Assembly: GCA_000818945.1 (NCBI GenBank)
Contig: KN805401.1
Location: 192,092 to 256,091 of the forward strand
Source of the DNA: Schizochytrium sp. CCTCC M209059
Lineage: Eukaryota; Sar; Bigyra; Thraustochytrida; Thraustochytriidae
Direction: 5' to 3'
Length of the DNA stretch: 64,000 nucleotides
Below are positions 1-10,400 of this stretch, piece by piece (within the stretch, counting starts at the first letter, position 1; each line of letters begins with the position of its first letter). The position numbers and the translations under genes were made by a program. The notes below the pieces were generated by a model, which was given only the letters and a program-made list of their open reading frames with translations, did not search any database and was not told the DNA's origin.

Positions 1-2
1 TG

Positions 3-3000
3 GAAGGAGCCTTTGATAAACACAAAATGAGTGTCTCTCACTCATTTGGGAGAGCCGCATCACAATTGCGTGCAGAAAGCGAGCTCGCTGCCGCCATTGA
101 GGTAGCCAGGGATGCTGCGCAAGCCCTCACTGAGGCAGAAGACCACCTTAATCAACTTCGCGCAAACCAGCGCGAGAGTGCTAACTGCGCAAAGAGGAAC
201 GGAGGAAGAGGTCCTCATGAGGACCCAAGTATGACTGTTATGGAAGCCATGATCGAGAAGGCCAGCGACAATGACCATCAATGGACATTCTGTCGATGGA
301 TCTCTGGAAAGACAGACAGGGATGGTCGTGCCGACGGAAAAGAGGCCGACGAAGACCAGAAGTACCTAAGAAGAAGCGCCGAAAGGTATGTCAAGAACCG
401 AATCGATCGCTGGGCAAAATGGTCGCTGATCTCCTGGATCATCTGTTGGCTCGCGATGAGTGCGCATCTGGTTTTCCTTATCTTCATTCCCGCCAAGAAC
501 GATTTCGGTAGATCAGAACGGCTGCTTTCAGATACACCAGATACTAATCACGCGTGCGTTCGTCTTTCCACCATTCTCGAAAGAAACCCAATTGCATTTG
601 GTGGTGCGTGCATGGATACAAGATCCTTGGGGGAGGTCTTAGGCGTCCTTGAAACGACCGTCAACATCCAGAATGAGTTATCCAAGGTCGACTCGGTACT
701 TTCCACTTTCGTTTTTAGCGGAAACGCGTGGTCCCGCTTCCGACAGCAAAGCAGAGTCTGCACACCTCAGCCCCAAAAAGGCAAGGGTTTTGTCAAAGGT
801 GTCCTTGGTCCCAATGTTTTACGAGCATTCTCGCTTCCGACGATTGTCTTTCCAAGTTACTTCACTTTTGCGTATGCTCCCGTTACGCAACGCTACATGA
901 TTCCCAGGTTGGTTTACGATAGCCTGGGAAAAGGAATAGAACACCTGATTTCATGGTACCGATTCGGAATCTCGCAGGGTAGTAAGGTGCTACCGATAGT
1001 CAAAGCGCTCGGAGCATGGGGTAACGCAGGACTATTCATCTTAGGAGCTGTTGGAGTCACTGTAATAGCCCTCTCAGTAGAGTATCTCCCGACTTTATTG
1101 GGAGATCTAGAAGCAATTCCCCCTGGGACGCTGACAGCAGCACCAACGCTTTCGACATTTGCCCCCACAAACTCTCCTACGCAAGCGCCAACGCCTTTCC
1201 CTGTGCTCAGTCCAGTTTTTGTGCCAACAATGCAGCCTACGGTCTCTCCATCTACGAGCCCTGTAGCATCTGAAGATATGCACTTGACGAAGGAAGTCAT
1301 CGGAATCATCGCGGGTGCTATTGTTGGGAGCATCGTGCTTTTCTGTCTCGTCTTTGCATGCAGAAAGTCGGGTTTAGGCGATGCTGGATCTTCTCATCTC
1401 CTCAAGACCAAAAAGCGCGTCGCAAATGGTCTTCCCGAGCTCGTATATCTTGTCGTTGCAGCTCCTTTCCTCCTCGTTGTTGGCATTGGCGCGCTTCCTT
1501 TTGTTCTGTTAGGGCTTGGCGGCTACATTGGCTACTATGGAGCTAAGGGGCTTTGGTCTGGAGGCGAAAGCCTTTGGCGTCGCGCAAAAGTTGTCGGGGC
1601 TTTCTTTTGGACCCAATTCATCCGTCCTAGGCTTCCCGATCCTTGCGAGCTCTGCGACTTAGAGTTCAATCGATACAGGCGATGGTACAAGTGTCAGGAC
1701 CATTACTGCAAGAAACATCGCTATCGGCATGGAACTTCACAGACACCACTTTGTCCAAAATGTGATGATGAGACTGTAGAACTTTGCGACTGCACGAAGA
1801 AGCTGAACCGCCCACCCCTTCGTGAGTGCGACGTGTGCTTCTGCATCACCCACGAAGTAAGAAAGACTGAATTCTCATCCAGAGCTATCTGTGGAGAACC
1901 TCACAAAGTTTGTCGCTTTTGCGATTGTCCGAATCACGCAATGAGTCGGGCACGGGAGTGCGTGAATTGCTTTTGTCTTCAACATGATGAACCGCTGACC
2001 GAAACTCGTGATGGCGAGAGAGGCTGTACGGAATGTTTTTGCAAAGAGCATCCAAACATCAAGCTCGTCATTAAAGATGGTGACGCCGAGAACAAAGAGC
2101 ATTGCTCAAAATGCAACTGTACCCACGGTCGCATTCGTGAAACGTGCAAAAAGTGCTGGTGTCCAAAGCACGGAGCGAAAGTCGACCTTTGGTGCGCGAG
2201 CTGCAAAAAGGCGCATCGCATCGACGACCTGGCGTGGGCTCGAGGTTGCCGAATGCCGCATGAGTGTCTTTCCTGCTTGAAAGGCTGCCAACGTTGCCGC
2301 GACATCGGTATGCCAGAGTCAGACGTACCCTGGCGAGAGTCGTGCTTGCGTCACTGGTGTGGTAAACACGGTCGTAGTGAAATTCCACGCGAGCATTACG
2401 CGGAGAACGAGAAGTGCAGTGTCTGTCACGATCCGTGCAAGGCGTGCAAGGATGTGCCAAATAGCTTGCTTCCGGCTCGGCAAGAGTGCAGCATACATTG
2501 GTGTACGGAGCATGGACGTTCTATGTGTGTCATTTGTAGCGGAGAGGAGCTTGTTTGTCCCTATTGTACGGATGACACCGGAGTGTATAAAACGCGAAAG
2601 GAGTGCAACGAAGAATGCAACGATCACTGGTGCCACGACGAACAGCATCGCGACTCTTATCATGACGAATTAAAGGATGGCGACATCGAGTCGCGTGGAG
2701 ATCACATGATCGTGGATGCTGAGGGCTTTGTGGATCTTACCCAATTCTCTGGCCGATGTCCGGTTTGCACAGATCCGTGCAGAGAGTGCTTTTACGGGAA
2801 GAAGCGAGTGAGGACCTCTTGCAACGATCACTTTTGCGTTGACGTTCACAAGAACCCAAAAGTTCTACTAGGGGGTGAATGGAGATGCGAGCGTTGTGAT
2901 GATCCGTGCCTAAGATGCCAAGAACGCGGGAAGGTTCCGCCCTTGCGGACCCAATGCGAAGCTCACTTCTGCCAAGTGCATAAGCGAACTGTCGAGTGGG

Positions 3001-4295
3001 ACTCTAGTGACCGAAAGTGTATTGTGTGCACTTACCCGTGCTGTCACGAGAACCAAGCTCGCATCGAGTGTGAGCAGTGCTACTGCGAAAAGCACGAATC
3101 CTTTCTCTGCGAATTTCTCGATAACTGCGCAGGCGGATTTTGCCCTGACTGCAATTGTGTGTATTGCAAGGCGCCTCTGGACAGAGGAAATTCAAAGGTC
3201 CGTGACGCTGATCGTTTCGACACTGATCGCTGTAAAAATTGTGAAGGCTTTTGTCACCATGTCAAAGATCCTCGAGCCTGCACGTTTTGCTGGTGCTTCT
3301 TCCACAATAAGGCCCGCCTCATCAAGAAAGCGGACGAAGATCTCATTGATGGTCACTACAGACCGTGTCCCGACTGTAAACCGTGCGAGCATGCGGTCTA
3401 CTGCCGCGAGGCTTGCGACGAATGTTTCTGCCAGAGGCACGAGATCTACAAGATTGCGCGCTACCCAACCGATTCATCCCCCACTAAACCTGATGCGTCT
3501 CAAAAACGATTCTGCCCTTCTTGTGGCGAGATTCCTGGACCGCTCACCAGAAAACGGTTTTGCAAGTTCACTGCCAAACTCTTCAACTGCCGGCAAATGG
3601 TCAAGGGTTCAGCGAAGCGCTATACATGGATTGACATCTTGGACCATGTGACAGCGGACCGTCAAAGTCCCTCTACTTCGATCTGGACTCAGGCAGGCGT
3701 CCGGAAAGATCAGAATTTTGAGGAAATTTTCGAAGCTATTAGAGCCGCGCAACAGGAGATCGAAAGCTTTGTCGATACTCCACCAGGTGTCCAAGCATCC
3801 CGCATGTGGCTTGTCTATAATCCTGGGAGCCCAGATATGCGCCTAGATCAGGGCGAAGCAAGGCGTACTGAGCGACACGAAGAAGGAGGAGGTAATGAAG
3901 AAATGCGCAAGCTTCAAGTTCAAGAGCTCTTCCACGCCTATGGGAGCCAATGGGTCAAGAGCGGGGAGGATTTCATTCGGCATGATCCGGCAGCGGACAT
4001 TCTCTTTGCTAGTGACTATCGTGAGATAGCGTCTTACGGGTGCGCTGAGTCTAAAGAACCACGATTCGATTACAGAACGGTCTTTTCTTCCGAAGTGCTA
4101 AGGAAAAGGCTCTCCGAAATGGAATTTGAGAGACTGCAGGAGACCATTGACTCTGGTCCGCGCACATTCTTTGAGAGAACGGGCGTCAAAATTCAAGAGG
4201 AAGAGAACGGGTACGATGCCGAGGGCAGAGAAGAAGATCTTTATCTGCGGCTCATTGAGCGCAGAAACGAGGAGAACCGAGAACGACACGTCTGA
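3..4295 (+). CDS. Giant membrane Cys/His-rich repeat protein, copy 1 (5' partial)
   Basis: No known family recognised. The frame is open to the window edge. The residues before the ATG at 27 (GAFDKHK) still align with the copy at 14020 (SAFTKYR), so the ATG is internal and roughly 350 N-terminal residues lie upstream. Numbering from that ATG, a TM segment lies at about 132-154 and a Cys-containing ectodomain at 175-260 (HACVRLS, IAFGGAC). TM segments follow near 270-287 and 331-358, then a PT-rich stalk at 366-415 and TM segments at 424-446 and 469-506. The Cys/His-rich block at 540-1189 opens with CELCDLEFNRYRRWY, contains many CxxCxCxxH units and ends at RKRFCKFTAKLFNC. The C-terminal domain carries HDPAADIL near 1320. 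The Cys block is inferred to be cytosolic and to bind zinc. The gene converges on the copy at 4496 with 200 bp between stops. Confidence 0.85.
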   Translation, partial: EGAFDKHKMSVSHSFGRAASQLRAESELAAAIEVARDAAQALTEAEDHLNQLRANQRESANCAKRNGGRGPHEDPSMTVMEAMIEKASDNDHQWTFCRWISGKTDRDGRADGKEADEDQKYLRRSAERYVKNRIDRWAKWSLISWIICWLAMSAHLVFLIFIPAKNDFGRSERLLSDTPDTNHACVRLSTILERNPIAFGGACMDTRSLGEVLGVLETTVNIQNELSKVDSVLSTFVFSGNAWSRFRQQSRVCTPQPQKGKGFVKGVLGPNVLRAFSLPTIVFPSYFTFAYAPVTQRYMIPRLVYDSLGKGIEHLISWYRFGISQGSKVLPIVKALGAWGNAGLFILGAVGVTVIALSVEYLPTLLGDLEAIPPGTLTAAPTLSTFAPTNSPTQAPTPFPVLSPVFVPTMQPTVSPSTSPVASEDMHLTKEVIGIIAGAIVGSIVLFCLVFACRKSGLGDAGSSHLLKTKKRVANGLPELVYLVVAAPFLLVVGIGALPFVLLGLGGYIGYYGAKGLWSGGESLWRRAKVVGAFFWTQFIRPRLPDPCELCDLEFNRYRRWYKCQDHYCKKHRYRHGTSQTPLCPKCDDETVELCDCTKKLNRPPLRECDVCFCITHEVRKTEFSSRAICGEPHKVCRFCDCPNHAMSRARECVNCFCLQHDEPLTETRDGERGCTECFCKEHPNIKLVIKDGDAENKEHCSKCNCTHGRIRETCKKCWCPKHGAKVDLWCASCKKAHRIDDLAWARGCRMPHECLSCLKGCQRCRDIGMPESDVPWRESCLRHWCGKHGRSEIPREHYAENEKCSVCHDPCKACKDVPNSLLPARQECSIHWCTEHGRSMCVICSGEELVCPYCTDDTGVYKTRKECNEECNDHWCHDEQHRDSYHDELKDGDIESRGDHMIVDAEGFVDLTQFSGRCPVCTDPCRECFYGKKRVRTSCNDHFCVDVHKNPKVLLGGEWRCERCDDPCLRCQERGKVPPLRTQCEAHFCQVHKRTVEWDSSDRKCIVCTYPCCHENQARIECEQCYCEKHESFLCEFLDNCAGGFCPDCNCVYCKAPLDRGNSKVRDADRFDTDRCKNCEGFCHHVKDPRACTFCWCFFHNKARLIKKADEDLIDGHYRPCPDCKPCEHAVYCREACDECFCQRHEIYKIARYPTDSSPTKPDASQKRFCPSCGEIPGPLTRKRFCKFTAKLFNCRQMVKGSAKRYTWIDILDHVTADRQSPSTSIWTQAGVRKDQNFEEIFEAIRAAQQEIESFVDTPPGVQASRMWLVYNPGSPDMRLDQGEARRTERHEEGGGNEEMRKLQVQELFHAYGSQWVKSGEDFIRHDPAADILFASDYREIASYGCAESKEPRFDYRTVFSSEVLRKRLSEMEFERLQETIDSGPRTFFERTGVKIQEEENGYDAEGREEDLYLRLIERRNEENRERHV

Positions 4296-4495
4296 GGACA
4301 ATACAACGAGGCTTGCAAAAAGGTCGAGGCAACTTGCGTCACCTTTACGGACATTGGAGACGGCGGCAACCGATTGCACGTCAAGGCCCAGATTGACGAG
4401 GTGGGCGGGCGGGGAAGTCATACCGAAAGATTTAAAAAAAAATCCAAAGAAACATACTTTTTCATCATCTTATTCGAACTAGGTCCGCAAAAGCG

Positions 4496-7400
4496 TCAAT
4501 TCTCGCCGCTCCAGTACTCGCGGTCATCGTCTTCCTCCTCATCGTCCGAATTCTCACCATCGCCTCGAAGCGTTCTGCCAGAAATACTTCGTAATACCGC
4601 CGCCCATGTTCGCCGTCGACGCCCCTCAGAAGGCCTGCCAATGCTGCCTGAAGTCGAGCGCGTTGTGCGCAGTCGCTCGCTTTTCCATAGAACGAGGCTA
4701 CGTCCTTGAACAGCCCTCGAGCTAAGCTGACGTTGTCCTGAAGCAAATGTTCCTCTTGAAGACAGCTGTGTATCGCGTCGCAGAGGCCTCAACGCAGGAG
4801 GAACGTAGGGCGTCAAGCCCATTCCCAAGAAACGCTCAGCATCGGCATGTGCTTTTGCGTCTTGCTCATTTACCTCCCGAATGAGCGTATACGATTTTGG
4901 GTCTGCATCTTCGCTCTTCCGGTTTCTGCTAATTTCCACTAGGTACTCTCTCAGGTCTTGTTCTGCCTTTCGTACTTCATCCGTAAATAGCTCTACTGTA
5001 GTGCTTTGCGGAGCGCTCATTGCCTGCTGCGCTGGATCTTGCACAAGAAAGCCTAACTGGTTCTCTTCAGAGAAATATGTTACGCTTCGAGGAAAGCGCG
5101 TGGCCTCCACTGAGTCTTTGAGGTCCACCGCAATGGCTGCTAGTTGCTTGATATCGTCCTTCGTTAGGACGTCTGTCATGGGATCATGTGCGTACCACGA
5201 ATCACTTGCTTTCCATTTGTCGTCGCCATTTGAGCCATCTGGCCACCATCTTCGGTCACTAGACGCATCCCACAACGAGTCTGCACGGAAAATGTCGTCA
5301 AGCTTTCTTCCCTCAAGGAAGAGGCTGCCTGCCTCGACAGCACCATACCTGTAGGTCGAAAGCGAGGGAGAATCGTCGCTCCCTGCCGAGAACCATGGGT
5401 GCCAACGATTTGTGTCACGACCTGGCCCGTTCGAGCCCCCTTGGTCATCACTTCTTCGCGAATTATCGCTGCTTGTATCCTTCTCCTCCTCTTCAAATTG
5501 TATCAGCTTTGCTCGCTCTCCGGTTCCAAGGTTAACGACTTCGAACTGCTCCTCAAGGGCGTGAATTGCCACCCTCACCGCGAAGGCGCACTGGTCTCCC
5601 CGCCTTGAAGAATTGACTTGGCGCCCACCACTGAAAATGGAGACGGAAGCCTGTTCGCGCGTCGCGTGTCGGAAAGACACGTGCTCCTCGAGATCACGCC
5701 AAGATAGCCGTCCTAAATCTCTCTCTGGTGAGAAGGCTCCCCACTTTCCCCGAGCAGGCCAATATTCACGCATGAGAATTTCTGGGAGCTTGTTCGTGAG
5801 AGCGAGGCAATTATGGAGCTTGGCTGCGAACTTGCAAAATCGAGTCTTGGTCAGGGGTAGTGGAACCACACTGCACCGCGTGCACACACGCACCCACGGA
5901 GAGTCCGCGCTTTGGCATGCTCGGGTGAGAAGATGATCGCAATATGCTGGTGGGTGATCATCGCGCTGGTGCCGACAGTAACATTGCGAACATCTACCGA
6001 TATATCCCTCATTAGCATGCTCTCCGCGCATGCTTTCTTCTTCGCCCGCGCTCCAGAAATCTTCTCCCTCGTGCTCACACGAAATGCACCTGAGACACGG
6101 AAGAACTTCGGGCTTGGCACCGTCAAGGACCGGCTGCTTCCTCACCAAACGAGGCTGGCCATGTTTCGAGCAAAAGCATTGCTCACAGGTCTCGAGGTCC
6201 ACATCGTGATCGCACCAACCTTTGCAGCGAATGCACCGTCCATGAATGGGTTTCTCATCCTTGTCGCGTCTACGTTTGCAGTAAGAACAGATGCAAAGGT
6301 CGCAGTATCCATCCGCACATCGGTCGCTCGCACAGAGAAATCGTTTGTGTTCGACGCAGTAGCATTTCTCGCACTCCTGGGCAGGAACGGAATGGCCGCA
6401 CTTGCACGGGTCAGTGCACACAAGGCACCGACCATCATCCCGTTCCGAAGTCTCGGCTCGTCCAAGGTTCACTCGCCGCTTGTGCTTTGAGCAATAGTGG
6501 TCCTTGCACTCGTCCGCCTTTGGGGCTTTCGTAACGCCAGCACCACGATCCTCGATATCTTGCTGTAAAAGCTTCTGCTTGCATTCCGGACAGGGATCCT
6601 CGCATGCAGCGCAACGCCCAAAGCCGAGATAACCCTTCACTCTGTACCGCGCGTGCGCAGCGCAGTAGTGCGATGCACACATCGTCTTGGCTCGCTTTCT
6701 GTCCGTCGGGCACTCCTCGCATGGGTCGGCGCAAACGGGGCATTGCCCATTCACCTCCACAAGATCGACACCGCCGTCAACTTCAACGAGACCTTCATTC
6801 GTCATCTGGTGCATTTCTGCAAAGCACCAGTGAGCCCCGTCATGTCGCGCACACTCTTGGCGAGTTAAAATGCGGCCTTCGCCCTCGTGATCGTGGTGAC
6901 ACGTCGGCTCACCATTGCAAACGATGCAGCGACCGTCGTTCTCCGGGGCCTCGCGCTGGTGCTCTACGCAATAATGACCTCGACGAGGCCCTTCCGGCGG
7001 ACCGTGGCACTCTGTGCGCGCGTGCAGTTTCTTCTCATCAGTGTCGAGTTTGATGCAATATGGGCATGGGTCGACGCAGACTTCGCATTCGCACTTGCCG
7101 TTGCTATCGGGCCGGCCAAAGCGCTCATGTGTGGAGCACCAATGCAAGGTGCAGTCCTCTTCCCAGCACACATCTTCTTTGCGGACTCCGTCCGCGCGAC
7201 AAGCATTGCAGCCAAACGAACAATTCATGCAGATTCGGTCAGCCTCGAGATCAGCCATATTGAGCTCCTCGTTCTTGCACTCTGGCTTGTGACTTCCAAG
7301 ATGCGTTGAGTTGCAGTCCCGACACACGACGGAAGTGGCGCGGTCATGTATCTCACACCAGCACACTTCGCACTCGGAGCGATCCATATGGTGAGCGCAA

Positions 7401-10400
7401 GTGCACTCCGGACAAAGGCCCGTCAAGACATCGAGCTTGACGTCACGGTGATCAGGATTGCTCTGGCAAAAGCACTTGGCACAGCCGCGTTTGTCGCTAC
7501 GCAGAGGCTCCCCTTTATGACCCTCTCGCTGACAATAACAGTCCCCACAATCTAGTCGGTAGACGAGCTCGTGCTGCGGGCACGGATCAGTGCAGATGAG
7601 GCAGAGCTTCTTCCGAGCAGGATCTCCCTCATGGCCGGATGCATCATTAGTCTTACTTCGCTGGTGCTTGGCGCAGAAACAGACGCCACAGTCTTGGAGA
7701 AGCTTCTTGTTGCGGCCGGATACATCATTAGTCTTACTTCGCTGGTGCTTGGCGCAGAAACAGACGCCACAGTCATGGAGAAGCTTCTTGTTGCGGCCAC
7801 TGCACCCGCACAGCAGCTCCTTGCTCTCACAGGCTGGGCACGCGTTTCCATCATCCTTGAAGAACTTGTGGGTCTCGCAATAGTGAGTTTGACACGACTC
7901 CCAGAACCTATAGCGGTGATGCTTTTCGGCGCAAGCCCGGCACCGGCCCGGAGATATGGAGAGCGCACATCTCCAATTGGCTCGAAGTAAGAGCACGAGT
8001 GGGACCACAACGGCCAGCACGACTAAAATCACGAGTAGCAGTCCGAATTCACCCGACATGATCGAGGTTGCCAGTCCAACCATGCTCGGTGCGAGAACAC
8101 CTGATACAAGCACGAACGGTGTCACGGAGACCGTGAAGACGGTGCAAAACACCACCAAAAAGCACAAAAGCATCACAATGAGGATGACCAACGCGATACC
8201 TTGGCGTGACCGCTTCGCTAGTGATCGCATGGCGTTAATGGATGCATGGCGATTTGCCTCCTTTACCTTTTTTAAGGGAGAAGAGGGCCATCTTGGCAAG
8301 CGATTCCTTAGAGAAACAATGATGCTGCTGCTGCCGCTGCTGCCAGCAGAAGGTAAGGGTTGATGAGGCATGGAAGTAGTGCTGAAGCTCGCATTCTCTC
8401 CTTGCTGCGACCCATCATCGTCATCCTTATCGTCATCATCGTCATCCTTGTCGTCATCATCGTCATCCTTGTCGTTATCATCATCACCACCATCATTACC
8501 ACCATCATCATCACCAACATTGGTATCGACATTGACATCACCTTCATCAGGAAAAGACCTCTTGAAGGAGCAAAGGGCACGTTGATCTCGACAGACAGCG
8601 CTGCCATGACGAACAACAGTGCAGATCACGCTCCACAATCCAGAAATACATGTCCAAAACGCTCCCCCCAGCCAGCACAATCCTTTACACAGACGACGCA
8701 TAGTTTTCCATGCGCATCCAACGCCCATATTGTAGCCCTCTCCAATGAAAGGAAGAAATACCCATCTCACGGCTCTGCGCGAGAAGATATAATAGCCAAA
8801 CCAAGACACCATGGCGACAGCGATAGCTATCGTCTTGACAGCAGCCCAGGTCTTGCGGTACGGATGCGCTGCGCAAAGGTGTATCTGGGCGTATGCCCTT
8901 GTGAAACTATTGTCTGGTGTGTCGTCAATCAGCATAACGGATTCGCGCATTGTGTAGAAGGGCCCGTGCGCAAAGTCTGCCTCCTCGACCTCGACGAGCA
9001 ACTCGTAAAGCGTGTTGTAGTCGATGCAACGGCCCGCAAATGAAATGTGGCTGGGAAGTAAATCCGACAGACGAGTACAATTTTCATTTCGTGTCATCCC
9101 TGTCCATTTGGACATAGTTGTCAGCCCCAACACATACAGGGACACGAGCCAGATGCAGACCGCGAGAGCAGAAAGCGCAGAAAACCAAAATATGTACGCG
9201 GAGACGGCCCATTTTGTGAGAACCTCATGCACATAATTCGACAGCAACTCCTTCGAATCATACTTTCGGAGCAGCGGATACGCCTCCTTCACATCTTTCG
9301 CCTCCTTTTCAGCGCCGTCGTTCTGCGCATCATTCTGCTCGCCTTTCTGCTCATTAGGTGCGTCCAGTTTGTTTAATAAGCGGTCCACGCAACCCTTGAA
9401 GCTGCACCGCTTGGGTCGCGAACAAGCGCATAAGGCGCGACAACAAGGGCTGCGGGACCTTGCACTACATTTGGAACAGGCCGATCCACATCGTAAGAGA
9501 CGCCAAAACCAGTTCGTGACGCCCCTGCAGCTGAATCGCGGAAACCAAATGCATCGTTTGAGCCGCAAGAATGGACCTGACCCTGTGTCCGACGCGTCTG
9601 GCTGACCACGTGGCCGTCGCGATGGCCGTCGCCAATACAATTCCCGCTTGTTCACAATGGTAAAAGCAAAAAACACCATTTCGACCGCATAATATGCGGC
9701 TCTCTGGACTTGCTTTTCCCCAGTGACTTTCTGCAACTTTTGTTCAATCCTTCTCCGACGTTCCATGAGTTTCTTTTGCTCGTCTTTGAGTTTCTTTTGC
9801 TCGTCTTTGAGATTTTCCATTTTTTCAAAGAGTTTGTCCATCGGCACTTGCGCATCATGCAAACTATCCTCGTCCACGTCACCATCTCGGTCCAGTCCCT
9901 CCGTCACCTTGTCGATTGCAGAGAGCAAGCTTTCGCTCTGATCTGCAAATTGCTTAGTTGCCTCCTGAAGGTCCACATTAACTCGCTGAAGATTTTTTTC
10001 AATAGCCTCCAGATCCCGCTTCAGGGCAACGAATGTTGCCGGACCTAATGGGAACACTTTTGGCGTGCCTGGACTTGCGTCATCATCACCAAAGTGCGCG
10101 TTACGTAGATCTTTGAAAGCATTTGTCGTATATGTGAGTCCAAATACCGTGTCTTTCAGAAAGACGTACGGCTTTGTTGCAAATTTCATGATCCAGTGAT
10201 TTTCCCCGCGACATCGCTCGACAGCGTCGATCTCGCTCAAGCTCGAAAAGTACTTTTCGAAGTCATCGGCACTGAGATCAGCAAAGTCGCGCATGGTGAG
10301 AAAAACCATGGCAACATTCAGGATGGGGCGGTAAAGCTGAGCTTCCTTCTCTTCGTGCAAACTTTCGCCAAGCCACGATAGCGCAATAAAAACGATAAGA

